64,000 nt of DNA from Pedobacter sp. MR2016-24. GTDB taxonomy: Bacteria; Bacteroidota; Bacteroidia; Sphingobacteriales; Sphingobacteriaceae. The position numbers were made by a program, and so were the translations under genes. The stretch's first letter is position 1, and each line of letters opens with the position of its first letter. The notes beneath the pieces are model-generated. The model worked only from the letters and a program-made list of their open reading frames with translations, was not told the DNA's origin and searched no databases. Shown here one piece after another: positions 8,345-16,806 of this stretch. The stretch spans positions 62,001 through 126,000 of the forward strand of contig NZ_JAPIVO010000003.1 in assembly GCF_026239655.1 (NCBI RefSeq). The letters are read 5' to 3'.

Positions 8345-11300
8345 ATGCGTAACCTGTATCAGATTACATTATTCCCCTGTACAAGGCGGAGTACAAAACG
8401 GTTTGTCCTGATTTTGATGGTGACATCCGGACTGACAATCAGCTTTTTAACACCAGCGGCTGCAGCTGATAAATCCTTAGTTTATAGCAGGCAGGATTCA
8501 ATCATTACCGGGAAAGTGACCGACGACAAAGCTAAACCTTTGCCGGGAGTGAGTATTAAAATAAAAGGAAAATCCGGCGGAACAGTGACAGATGCGAGCG
8601 GCAACTATGCGTTGACCAGCGCAAAAGCAACGGACGTAATTCTATTTAGCCTGACCGGAAAAACCAGTCAGGAAATCCAGGCAGGTGATAAAAAGGTGAT
8701 CAATATAAAGCTGGCCTCAGCCGAAAAAGACCTCAAAGAAGTGGTGGTAGTCGGTTATGGCAGCCAGGCTAAAAAAGATATTACCGGCGCGATTACTTCT
8801 GTAAGGGACCGAGATCTGCATGAACGTCCGGTCACCAATATGGTACAGGCACTGCAGGGAAAGGCTGCCGGGGTATATGTGACTACCAGTAACCCGAGCA
8901 ACAATGGAAATGAACCCGGATCAGTACCTTCGATCTTTATCAGAGGAAAACGTTCCATTGCTGCAGGAAATGATCCCTTATATGTCATTGATGGAATTCC
9001 TGTAAATGGTGGGTTAAATGATATCAATACAGATGATATCACGTCCATAGATATATTAAAAGATGCATCCGCGACAGCGATTTACGGATCGCGGGGCGCA
9101 AATGGGGTGGTAATCGTGACGACCAAAAGAGGAACGAACGGACCCGCAGTAGTGAGTTATAATGCTTATGCCGCTATAGGGGCAATCAACCGTTATGTAG
9201 ATGTAATGACAGGCCCCGAATTCGCGGCTTACAAAAGAGAGTCACGCAGAGCTGCGGGTACTTATGTGGATGGCGCACCTGGCGCAGAAAGCAGTATTTT
9301 TGAACCTGTAGAACTTGATGCTATTGCAAATGGAAGTACGACCGACTGGCAGGACCTGATGCTGAAAAATGAATTCAGACAAAACCATGAGCTGAACGTG
9401 AATGGAGGAACAGAAACAACGAGGTATTCTATCTCTCTGGGTTTCAATGATGATAAAGGGTATAATCCTACGCAGAGCTTCAAACGTTACAGCACGCGTA
9501 TCAATATAGATCAGGATTTGGGCAAAAGGTTTAAGGTAGGGATTTCCATGCTGGGATCCTTTTCGCAGGCCAACACTGCCAATTCCTATAACAATACTCT
9601 AATTGCCAATCCGCTGGCTCAGCCTTATGACGCAAACGGGAACCTGATATTTCTGCCGACTATAGATGCGTTACTGCCGAATCCGCTTTCAGATCTTGTA
9701 GATGGTGCGGTGATCAGCAGAAACAAGCGTCTGAGATTATTGAGCAGCATTTATGGAGAAGCTAAAATTACAGATGACCTGACCTTCAGGATGAACTTTG
9801 GTCCGGATTTATCGGAAAGCAGATCAGGGAACTTTTTCAGTCCAAATACCACTTACAGGAATTTAAGACAATCAAGCGCCGGCGTGGAAGATGATTTCAC
9901 GATGATTTATACCTGGGAAAATATCCTGACTTATAAAAAGACATTTGCCAGAAAGCACAGGATTGACCTGACGGGTTTATATAGTATTTCGTCTCAGACA
10001 CGGGAAATTACAGGTTCTGCAGCAGAAGGATTGCCACTGGAGTCCTTCGAATATTATAACCTTGGGGCAGCGAAAACGATTACCAGTATCAATAGTTCTT
10101 ATCAGAAATGGTCTATCCTTTCTTATATGGGACGTGCAAATTATTCATTTGATGACAGATACCTGGTTACTTTTACCATGAGGGCCGATGGTTCTTCCCG
10201 TTTTGGATCGGATAACAAGTGGGGGTATTTCCCTTCTGCTGCGCTGGCATGGAACATCACCAATGAAGGTTTCATGAAAAACGTAAAAGCGCTGAACAAT
10301 CTGAAACTCCGCCTGAGTTATGGTAAAACGGGTAACACCGGTATTGATCCTTATCAGACGCAGGGACTGCTTGCACGAAGTCAGTATGATTTTGGCGGAA
10401 CAGATGCATTTGGTTACCAGCTGTCTTCCTTAAGAAATAATGAACTGAGATGGGAATCTACTGCTTCATTAAATCTGGGTCTTGATTTCGCCTTGCTGAG
10501 TAACAGAATTTCAGGATCTATTGAGCTTTACCGATCTAAAACAAGCGACCTGCTGTTGCAAAAAGTTTTGCCTGCATCAGGAGGATTTGGTTCGGTGCTG
10601 CAAAATATTGGATCTACAGAAAACAGGGGTATTGAATTCACGATCTCTACGCAGAATATCGTCCCTAAAAATGAAAATGGCTTCTCCTGGAGCACAGACC
10701 TGAACCTGGCAGCGAGCAAAGAAAAGATCACCTCATTATCTCAGGGAAGATTAGATGATATCGGTAACCTCCGATTTATTGGTCAGCCGATCACAGCTTT
10801 CTATGATTATAAAAAGACCGGCATCTGGCAGCTGGGTGAAGAGGCACAGGCAGCACAATACTCCTCAGCAGTAGGGCAGGTGAAAGTGCAGGATACGGAT
10901 GGTAATGGTAAAATAGATGCGAATGACAGGGTGATCTTGGGCACACAGCTGCCGGACCTGACGGGTGGAATCACAAACAGGTTCAGCTATAAGCGGTTCA
11001 CTTTTTCCGCATTGGTAATTGCCAATTTTGGTAACCTTTTCTCCAGCCAGCTGTATACCTCATCGAATAATACCATGACCCTCCAGGGCAGGTATAATAA
11101 CCTGAACGTCAATTACTGGACGCCGCAAAATCCCACAAATGATTTCCCGCGACCAAATTTTGCGAATTCGACACCATTATTTGCCAGCTCACTTCAGTAT
11201 TTTGACGGCTCTTTCGTAAAGATCAAAAACCTGAGCCTGGCTTATCTTTTCGCACCGGAAATCGCAGAGAAGATTGCGGCTAAAAGCTTAAGAATCTACG

Positions 11301-11422
11301 CCAGTGTACAGGATCCCTTTGTGTTTGCACCTTATGTGCGTGATTACAGGGGAACTGACCCTGAAATTCCCGGCAGACCAGCGCTGGTAACTTATACAGT
11401 CGGACTCAATGTTTCCTTTTAA
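8345..11422 (+). CDS. SusC/RagA-family TonB-linked outer-membrane protein
   Basis: A 1025-residue TonB-dependent transporter of the SusC type, forming an outer-membrane barrel capped by its SusD partner. A signal peptide ends near PAAAADKS (about residue 41). A CarboxypepD-regulatory-like domain follows (ITGKVTDDKAKPLPGVSIK, about 54-130). Next comes the conserved EVVVVGYGSQAKKDITGAI region and the plug, including YVIDGIPVNGG and DASATAIYGSRGANGVV. The C-terminal barrel ends TYTVGLNVSF with a terminal Phe. SusD begins 13 bases later. No glycoside hydrolase or sensor lies beside this pair, so the substrate cannot be inferred; instead a lipid-enzyme-like pair follows, which is unusual. Confidence 0.95.
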   Translation: MRNLYQITLFPCTRRSTKRFVLILMVTSGLTISFLTPAAAADKSLVYSRQDSIITGKVTDDKAKPLPGVSIKIKGKSGGTVTDASGNYALTSAKATDVILFSLTGKTSQEIQAGDKKVINIKLASAEKDLKEVVVVGYGSQAKKDITGAITSVRDRDLHERPVTNMVQALQGKAAGVYVTTSNPSNNGNEPGSVPSIFIRGKRSIAAGNDPLYVIDGIPVNGGLNDINTDDITSIDILKDASATAIYGSRGANGVVIVTTKRGTNGPAVVSYNAYAAIGAINRYVDVMTGPEFAAYKRESRRAAGTYVDGAPGAESSIFEPVELDAIANGSTTDWQDLMLKNEFRQNHELNVNGGTETTRYSISLGFNDDKGYNPTQSFKRYSTRINIDQDLGKRFKVGISMLGSFSQANTANSYNNTLIANPLAQPYDANGNLIFLPTIDALLPNPLSDLVDGAVISRNKRLRLLSSIYGEAKITDDLTFRMNFGPDLSESRSGNFFSPNTTYRNLRQSSAGVEDDFTMIYTWENILTYKKTFARKHRIDLTGLYSISSQTREITGSAAEGLPLESFEYYNLGAAKTITSINSSYQKWSILSYMGRANYSFDDRYLVTFTMRADGSSRFGSDNKWGYFPSAALAWNITNEGFMKNVKALNNLKLRLSYGKTGNTGIDPYQTQGLLARSQYDFGGTDAFGYQLSSLRNNELRWESTASLNLGLDFALLSNRISGSIELYRSKTSDLLLQKVLPASGGFGSVLQNIGSTENRGIEFTISTQNIVPKNENGFSWSTDLNLAASKEKITSLSQGRLDDIGNLRFIGQPITAFYDYKKTGIWQLGEEAQAAQYSSAVGQVKVQDTDGNGKIDANDRVILGTQLPDLTGGITNRFSYKRFTFSALVIANFGNLFSSQLYTSSNNTMTLQGRYNNLNVNYWTPQNPTNDFPRPNFANSTPLFASSLQYFDGSFVKIKNLSLAYLFAPEIAEKIAAKSLRIYASVQDPFVFAPYVRDYRGTDPEIPGRPALVTYTVGLNVSF

Positions 11423-11435
11423 CTTATAGCCATCC

Positions 11436-13082
11436 ATGAGAAATATATATATCACAATCATCTTATCAGCAGGGGTATTGATTACATCCTGCAAAAAAGA
11501 ACTCAATGAAGACAGTCGTAGTCAGGTGACAGACGAATACCTGAATACCCCGGACGGATTTCAGAGTGCTGTAAATGGTGCCTATAGTTTCCTGCGCACT
11601 TATTATGGAACCGAACTTGGCGGGAACCTCAGCATCAGCGGTACCGATGAGTATACTGCCGGAACATCGGCCGACCGGGATTATAACAGCTACAGTACAA
11701 ATTTAAACCCTACAAAGCTGCATTTTACTACCGCCTGGAATAACTTTTATGCTGCAATCAATAACTGTAATGCGGTTATTGGCAGAGCTCCCGGGATCAG
11801 CGGTATTGACGAGACATTAAAAACAACCAGGGTTGCTGAAGCCCGTTTCCTGCGTGCTTATAATTACTTTATGCTGGTGCAGTTATATGGCGCTGTACAT
11901 TTATCGCTTACAGAAACCCAGACGATTGTGACTACCGCATCCAGAACTCCTGTTGCGGAGATCTATAAGGTAATCCTTGAAGACCTGGACTTCGCAGTTG
12001 CAAACCTGCCTGTTGTGGCTTCCGATTATGGTCGTGCTACCAAACCCGCAGCAGAACATTTACTGGCAAAAGTATATTTAACGCGGGGTAGCCTGAACAA
12101 TGACCAGGCCGATTTCCTGAAAGCGGCAGCACTGGCCAATGGCCTGATTACCAATTACTCCTTCAAACTTCTTGACGATTTTGCAGACGTATTTGCACAG
12201 GGAGCAGGAGAAAGAAACAGTGAGGTTATTTTTTCTGTTCAGTATAGTGGTAACGTGCTGACTAACAGTACGGGTAATCAGCTGCACCTGTTTTTTATAT
12301 TTAATTATGATGCGCAGCCGGGAATGAAAAGGGATCTGGCTAACGGGCGACCATTCATTCGTTTTAAACCCACTTCCTATAACCTCAATACGGTCTACAA
12401 CCATGAGATTGATGGCCGCTTTGACAAGACCTTCAAACGTGTATATTACTGTAATAATCCCGGCACTTATTCCATCAACGGTCATCAGGTGAATATGAGT
12501 GTTGGTGATACTGCTATTTATTTTCCTGACGTGGAACTTACTGCCGCAGAAATAGCAAAAAAAGACTATAACGTTTATCCACCGAGTAAAGTGACTGAAA
12601 CAACTTATCCTACATTAACTAAATACCTCGATCCCCTAAGAACAGATGTAAGCGTAGAAGCGGGGAACCGTGATTTTATCCTGTTCAGGTTAGGAGAGAC
12701 ATACCTGATCGCAGCAGAAGCCTTACTAAAGGCAGGCAGACCCGATGAAGCGCTGGTATTTGTCAATACGCTACGGCGCAGGGCTGCCAGGACAGGAATT
12801 ACTGCAGCAGCGACTGCGGCCAATAAAACCGCGATGGAAATTACTGCTGCCCAGCTGAATATCGATTTCATTCTGGATGAAAGAATGCGCGAGTTGAATG
12901 GGGAACACCAAAGATGGTTTGATCTGGTACGTACAAAACAATTGGTCAACAGGGTGAAATTATACAATTCGCTGGGTGCACCCAATATTAAAGATTTTCA
13001 TATGCTGAGGCCGGTTCCTCAGTCGCAAATTGACAGGACAGATGGCGGAATTGCTGCTTTTCCGCAGAATCCGGGTTATTAA
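11436..13082 (+). CDS. SusD/RagB-family outer-membrane lipoprotein
   Basis: A 548-residue SusD-like surface lipoprotein, the substrate-binding lid of the preceding SusC. The lipobox VLITSC places the lipidated Cys at residue 19. The helical repeat core includes EARFLRAYNYFMLVQLYG, and the C-terminal part has LFRLGETYLIAAEALLKAG and LDERMRELNGEHQRWFDLVR, both typical of the family. It ends RPVPQSQIDRT...NPGY as most SusD proteins do. The Lgt-like gene begins 27 bases after its stop with no terminator between, so co-transcription is likely. Confidence 0.95.
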   Translation: MRNIYITIILSAGVLITSCKKELNEDSRSQVTDEYLNTPDGFQSAVNGAYSFLRTYYGTELGGNLSISGTDEYTAGTSADRDYNSYSTNLNPTKLHFTTAWNNFYAAINNCNAVIGRAPGISGIDETLKTTRVAEARFLRAYNYFMLVQLYGAVHLSLTETQTIVTTASRTPVAEIYKVILEDLDFAVANLPVVASDYGRATKPAAEHLLAKVYLTRGSLNNDQADFLKAAALANGLITNYSFKLLDDFADVFAQGAGERNSEVIFSVQYSGNVLTNSTGNQLHLFFIFNYDAQPGMKRDLANGRPFIRFKPTSYNLNTVYNHEIDGRFDKTFKRVYYCNNPGTYSINGHQVNMSVGDTAIYFPDVELTAAEIAKKDYNVYPPSKVTETTYPTLTKYLDPLRTDVSVEAGNRDFILFRLGETYLIAAEALLKAGRPDEALVFVNTLRRRAARTGITAAATAANKTAMEITAAQLNIDFILDERMRELNGEHQRWFDLVRTKQLVNRVKLYNSLGAPNIKDFHMLRPVPQSQIDRTDGGIAAFPQNPGY

Positions 13083-13108
13083 TTATCTTTAGCAAAACCT
13101 GGTGATCA

Positions 13109-13843
13109 ATGACGTTCCCTATACAGTTTGAGCTTTTTGGCAAGTTATACCATTGGCATTATATATTTGAAGTCCTTGCATTCTTCATCGGTGTAAGGGT
13201 ATACTATTATTTAAAGAGAAACACCAATGATCCTATTTCTGATCTCAACAGACTTTGGATCATGCTGGGGGCAATGGCAGGCGCATTAATCGGTTCCAGG
13301 GTAGTGGCTATACTTGAAGAGCCGGAAAAACTGCAGCAGCTCAGTTTTATGATACTTTTTCAGAGTAAAACTATAGTCGGCGGACTGCTTGGGGGATTGT
13401 TTGGCGTGGAGGGCGTTAAAAAGCTGATAGGTGTACATATTGCATCGGGCGATCTCTACGTGGTTCCGATCATCATCGCGCTGTTTATCGGCAGGATAGG
13501 CTGTTTTTCTATGGGAATAGATGAACCTGTTTATGGACATGTGACGAACTTCTTTATGGGCATGGACCTCGGTGATGGATTGAAAAGGCATCCGGTCGCA
13601 CTGTATGAAATGATCTATATGGTGCTGCTGCTGTTGTTATTTTATCTCATCAGGCAGAAAGACATGATAAATGGAGATCGTTTCAAACTGTTTATGGTCC
13701 TTTATTTTCTCTATCGCTTCCTGATCGAATTTATCAAACCTTATCATCCGTTATTTTTAACTTTTAGCAGTATACATTTATCTGCTTTGTTTATATTGTT
13801 GTATTATTATAGATTCATCATTAGATTATTTAAATCGCTGTAA
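13109..13843 (+). CDS. Divergent Lgt-like (prolipoprotein diacylglyceryl transferase family) membrane protein
   Basis: A 244-residue polytopic protein with about seven hydrophobic segments, recognisable as the Lgt fold from RHPVALYE (160-167), GGLLGGLFG (91-99), GRIGCF (128-133) and YRFLIEF (202-208). Lgt moves diacylglycerol from phosphatidylglycerol to the lipobox Cys of prolipoproteins. Several positions essential in E. coli Lgt look altered. The GRxGNFxNxE motif reads GRIGCFSMGIDE, so Asn is Cys and the Glu is displaced. The HGG element is LGG, lacking the His. The Arg/Glu pair near the end (Arg203, Glu207) is kept. It is therefore probably a paralogue with another acceptor or donor. Only 3 bases separate it from the radical SAM gene. 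Confidence 0.8.
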   Translation: MTFPIQFELFGKLYHWHYIFEVLAFFIGVRVYYYLKRNTNDPISDLNRLWIMLGAMAGALIGSRVVAILEEPEKLQQLSFMILFQSKTIVGGLLGGLFGVEGVKKLIGVHIASGDLYVVPIIIALFIGRIGCFSMGIDEPVYGHVTNFFMGMDLGDGLKRHPVALYEMIYMVLLLLLFYLIRQKDMINGDRFKLFMVLYFLYRFLIEFIKPYHPLFLTFSSIHLSALFILLYYYRFIIRLFKSL

Positions 13844-13846
13844 GCT

Positions 13847-15247
13847 ATGAAAACGAGAGATTATATCTATTACGATTATACGAAGAGCCTGTGTCCGGAA
13901 TGTCTCGAATTATGCGATGCCAAAATAGTCTTTCAGGATGCAAAGGTATTTATGCTGAAATATTGCAGGACCCATGGCGACAGTAAGGTAATGATTGCGG
14001 ATGATGTGGAATATTATAAGCAGATCAGGAATTTCAACAAACAGTCCGAAATGCCTTTAAAATTCAATTCTAAAGTTCATTATGGTTGTCCGTACGACTG
14101 TGGTTTATGTACAGATCATGAGCAGCATTCCTGTTTAACGATTATTGAAGTGACTGATCGTTGTAACCTGAGTTGCCCGACTTGCTACGCGATGTCATCC
14201 CCCAATTATGGTCGCCACCGCAGTTTGGACGAAATCAATAGAATGATGGATGTGGTGGTCGCAAATGAAGGAGAACCGGATGTGATCCAGATTTCTGGCG
14301 GGGAACCTACGGTACACCCGGATTTCTTTAAGATACTCGACCTGGCTAAAACCAAGCCTATTAAACACCTGATGGTCAACACCAATGGGATCAGGATAGC
14401 AAAAGATATCAATTTTGTAGAAAAACTTGCTTCTTACATGCCTGATTTTGAGATCTATCTGCAGTTCGATAGCTTTAGTCCGGAGGTGCTGACGAAACTA
14501 AGAGGAGAGGACCTTACCGAAGTAAGAAAAAAAGCGCTGGAAAATTTAAATCAGTTTAATGTTTCTACCACATTGGTTGTAACCCTCCAGAAAGGATTGA
14601 ATGACCATGAGATTGGTGATATCCTGGATTTTGCATTGAAACAGAAATGCGTAAGGGGAGTTACCTTTCAACCTACGCAGGTAGCTGGCAGGAATGATAA
14701 CTATAGCGATCAGGCGGGCAGAATTACACTGACTGAGGTGCGCCGTAAAATTTATGAGCAGTATCCGCTGTTTACGCCTGAAGACCTGATTCCCGTACCT
14801 TGCAATCCGGATGCCTTATGTATGGCCTATGCGTTAAAACTGGATGATCAGGTCATTCCAATGACGCATCTGATCAATCCGGATGACCTGCTCAACAACT
14901 CCAAGAATACTATTGTATTTGAACATGATGAGCAATTGAAGCAGCATATGCTTAATCTTTTTAGTACTGGTGTTTCAGTGGATTGTGCGGAAGATACTTT
15001 TGGAGAGTTGATGTGCTGCCTGCCCAGGGTGCAATCAGATCACCTGAATTATAATAATCTTTTTCGCATTATCATTATGAATTTTATGGATCCGCTGGAT
15101 TTCGACGTCAGAGCCGTAAAGAAATCATGTGTACACATCGTAAGTGATAAAATGAAGATCATTCCATTTGAAACGATGAATATCTTTTATCGCGACAATA
15201 AGATTGACAATATTAGGGCAAAACTGAATTTTACATTAGCTAAATAG
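13847..15247 (+). CDS. Radical SAM enzyme resembling the tetraether-lipid synthase (Tes/MJ0619, COG1964) family
   Basis: A 466-residue radical SAM protein with several iron-sulfur motifs. An N-terminal rubredoxin-like element has CPEC (16-19) and YCRTHG (39-44). An auxiliary set, GCPYDCGLC (80-88), comes before the SAM-cluster motif CNLSCPTC (106-113). SGGEPTVHPDF gives the GGE SAM-binding motif. C-terminal Cys residues (VPCNPDALC, GELMCC, KKSCVHI) could bind a further cluster, and the ending PFETMNIFYRD is typical of this group. Archaeal Tes joins two lipid chains through a C-C bond, and bacterial homologues have been proposed to make membrane-spanning lipids. That this protein acts on lipid is supported by the adjoining Lgt-like gene but not proven. 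Cytoplasmic, no signal sequence. Confidence 0.82.
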   Translation: MKTRDYIYYDYTKSLCPECLELCDAKIVFQDAKVFMLKYCRTHGDSKVMIADDVEYYKQIRNFNKQSEMPLKFNSKVHYGCPYDCGLCTDHEQHSCLTIIEVTDRCNLSCPTCYAMSSPNYGRHRSLDEINRMMDVVVANEGEPDVIQISGGEPTVHPDFFKILDLAKTKPIKHLMVNTNGIRIAKDINFVEKLASYMPDFEIYLQFDSFSPEVLTKLRGEDLTEVRKKALENLNQFNVSTTLVVTLQKGLNDHEIGDILDFALKQKCVRGVTFQPTQVAGRNDNYSDQAGRITLTEVRRKIYEQYPLFTPEDLIPVPCNPDALCMAYALKLDDQVIPMTHLINPDDLLNNSKNTIVFEHDEQLKQHMLNLFSTGVSVDCAEDTFGELMCCLPRVQSDHLNYNNLFRIIIMNFMDPLDFDVRAVKKSCVHIVSDKMKIIPFETMNIFYRDNKIDNIRAKLNFTLAK

Positions 15248-15253
15248 ATAATT

Positions 15254-15442
15254 ATGGGATTGTTGTTTTACTGGTTCGCTGTAATCGCCGCTTTCTTCAT
15301 CGGATTGATCTGGATTATTGTTGCTTCGATTAATGGAAAATCAACTAAACCGGGGTTGAAATTGATGATTGGTGCCGTGATTATGTTTGTAATCGGAGCC
15401 GGTGCCTGCGCGGTAATGCTGTCAGGCTTAAAGATAAACTGA
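15254..15442 (+). CDS. Small two-segment membrane protein
   Basis: A 62-residue protein with two hydrophobic helices (about 3-26 and 38-58) separated by a short basic turn, NGKSTKPGLK. I do not recognise a family. It follows the radical SAM gene by 6 bases and shares its strand, so it probably belongs to the same operon. Glycine-rich GAVIMFVIGAGAC in helix 2 suggests close helix packing. A diverged copy of its C-terminal half follows directly (15460-15555). Confidence 0.65.
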   Translation: MGLLFYWFAVIAAFFIGLIWIIVASINGKSTKPGLKLMIGAVIMFVIGAGACAVMLSGLKIN

Positions 15443-15459
15443 TTGATGTTATCGGGCAG

Positions 15460-15555
15460 ACTTCCACTAAACCAGGGCTCAAAATGGTCGTTGGTGCTGT
15501 CATTATGTTCGTTATTGGTGCAGGGGCATGTGCCGTTTTACTGTCGGGATTGTAG
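15460..15555 (+). pseudogene. Remnant of a tandem paralogue of the small membrane protein
   Basis: Read from 15460, the sequence gives TSTKPGLKMVVGAVIMFVIG followed by AGACAVLLSGL and a stop at 15553-15555. This nearly repeats the second half of the preceding 62-residue protein. No N-terminal half or sensible start precedes it, and it sits in another frame from the intact copy. Third-codon positions differ widely, so it is an old duplication whose first half was lost, not a recent repeat. Confidence 0.75.
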
Positions 15556-15721
15556 TTGGTGTCTGTTAGACTATCACTGATTAATAGCGTACCCTAATTT
15601 CCCGTACAGCGATAATTCTTGTCTTTTCAACGATTCTTTTAACCTCTTCAACGGTTAACAAATGGCCCTTTGAGGTCTGGGAGCTAGATTTAGGTCGTTA
15701 AATAAAAACGACTTAAATAAT

Positions 15722-16285
15722 ATGATCATGGAAATCCAACAAACACCCGAAAATGCACTATCTCATTCAACAGTGACCGCTATCATCAATGCACCTTTAG
15801 AAAAAGTGGACATTGCGGACTGGCTTTTAAATTTGCCTGATGCAGAATATCAGCGTTGCTCTACCCAGCATATCGGTGCAGCGATAAGCACTACATTTGA
15901 CGGTCAGCCGCTCTCCTTAAATGTAGAAACTATTGGTGATGCTTTGATGGTTCAGCATTATGTTGCCGATATTTATCGTCCGGATTATTGCCGTATGTTA
16001 TCTATTTCCGATTCAATTACTAAGGCTGGCCGTACCAGGGTTCAGGTTTTGTGGGAACTCAAAGCAACCAGGATTGATGAAAGTACTACGCTTTATACCA
16101 ATGAAATTCACGCGACAGCGACTCCTGAAATGTTCGGATTTCTCAAAGCGCACGGCATAAATCTACAAGACGCTGCGGCTGCGAGACAGGCTGCTTCTGA
16201 TGCACACAACCATGAGGAAACACCTAATTTTGCAAAAAGCATTGAAAATAAAGCGTTGACAGGTAAATATAATGAGGCGTTTTAG
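15722..16285 (+). CDS. Uncharacterised protein, possibly START/SRPBCC-like
   Basis: A 187-residue soluble protein with no signal or membrane segment. The order of predicted strands around a start like STVTAIINAPLEKVDIADWLLNLP and the later RVQVLWELKATRIDESTTLYTNEI loosely recall an SRPBCC/polyketide-cyclase fold. No catalytic motif is visible and the family is not certain. The C-terminal 40 residues are helical and polar (AAAARQAASDAHNHEE). An in-frame ATG also occurs at residue 3 (start 15728). It is a single gene between the Tes-like operon and tRNA-Ser. A hairpin, GTCGTT/AACGAC, lies just before the start (15694-15712). Confidence 0.55.
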   Translation: MIMEIQQTPENALSHSTVTAIINAPLEKVDIADWLLNLPDAEYQRCSTQHIGAAISTTFDGQPLSLNVETIGDALMVQHYVADIYRPDYCRMLSISDSITKAGRTRVQVLWELKATRIDESTTLYTNEIHATATPEMFGFLKAHGINLQDAAAARQAASDAHNHEETPNFAKSIENKALTGKYNEAF

Positions 16286-16314
16286 AGATCAGCCGGTTAT
16301 ACTAGCTGATCTCT
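16284..16314 (+). terminator. Stem-loop at the end of the 15722-16285 gene
   Basis: AGAGATCAGC (16284-16293) pairs perfectly with GCTGATCTCT (16305-16314), overlapping the stop codon. There is no T-run after it, so termination strength is uncertain. Confidence 0.5.
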
Positions 16315-16451
16315 GTGTGGTGAGATTTTATTCAAAGCTTTAGTTGACCGAAAGTGGTGATATCGGGATTAGGTATCGGGATTAGCTCGTTACTCTCGCT
16401 GATCCCTGAGGGAGGAGGCTTCAATCAAAAATGCTGTCGCTGCGCTCCTGT

Positions 16452-16514
16452 CATTTTTTGTTTTAAAAATGCCTTGCACTGAAGAGTGCAGAACATTTTT
16501 TAAAACAAAAAATG
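16452..16514. repeat. Long AT-rich inverted repeat downstream of tRNA-Ser
   Basis: CATTTTTTGTTTTAAAAATG (16452-16471) is complementary, with one extra T, to 16494-16514. The interior holds a second stem, TGCACT/AGTGCA (16475-16490). The whole could fold as one hairpin of about 27 pairs. It competes with the tRNA terminator hairpin at 16508-16538. Confidence 0.6.
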
Positions 16515-16538
16515 CCACCCGAAAAGGGTAGCATTTTT
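16508..16538 (-). terminator. Terminator of tRNA-Ser copy 1
   Basis: AAAAATGC (16508-16515) pairs with GCATTTTT (16531-16538), with an inner CCC/GGG pair around a GAAAA loop. Read on the minus strand it follows the tRNA and runs into TTTTTTGTTTT. Confidence 0.75.
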
Positions 16539-16541
16539 GAT

Positions 16542-16631
16542 TGGCGGAGAGTGGGGGATTCGAACCCGCGGACCCTGTTACAAGTCAACAGTTTTCAAGA
16601 CTGCCGCAATCGACCACTCTGCCAACTCTCC
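16542..16631 (-). tRNA. tRNA-Ser (anticodon TGA), copy 1, CCA encoded
   Basis: On the minus strand the molecule starts GGAGAGTTGGC and ends with the matching ACTCTCC, discriminator G, then CCA (16544-16542). The anticodon TGA lies at 16597-16595 within CTTGAAA. GGGTTCGAATCCC forms the T-arm, and the long variable arm is typical of class II serine tRNA. The 86 bases from acceptor end to acceptor end match 38839-38924 exactly. Confidence 0.95.
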
Positions 16632-16635
16632 GCCG

Positions 16636-16666
16636 CAAAAGTACGAACTCAGGTCGATTTTGCAAA
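16636..16666 (-). promoter_or_regulatory. Bacteroidota-type promoter of tRNA-Ser copy 1
   Basis: On the minus strand TTTG (16666-16663), 19 bases, then TACTTTTG (16643-16636). This fits TTTG-N19-TAnnTTTG, ending 4 bases before the tRNA. Confidence 0.85.
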
Positions 16667-16806
16667 TACCAAAGCAAGTATTTTAACGGATTATGCCTTT
16701 AAACAGCATAACTCACAGATTATAAGCAAGAATAATTTTTTGAGGATATAATTTTATAGGTTAACAGACGGAATGGGCACAATTGAATATCATTATATAG
16801 CTTCCT

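Noticed and set aside
12078..12485. 135-residue antisense frame within SusD
   Set aside because: Fully inside a well-supported gene, with no recognisable domain; similar antisense frames at 48173-48553 and 62925-63389 were dismissed for the same reason.
8345..15555. A second polysaccharide utilisation locus
   Set aside because: Only SusC and SusD are present; no glycoside hydrolase, lyase or sensor adjoins them.
16361..16386. Two adjacent copies of TATCGGGATTAG
   Set aside because: Only two 13-base units in non-coding DNA; not a repeat array or CRISPR.
16512..16751. Open frame running through the tRNA-Ser region (and its twin at 38844-39038)
   Set aside because: Both are antisense read-throughs of tRNA-Ser; the similar peptide comes from the identical tRNA sequence.
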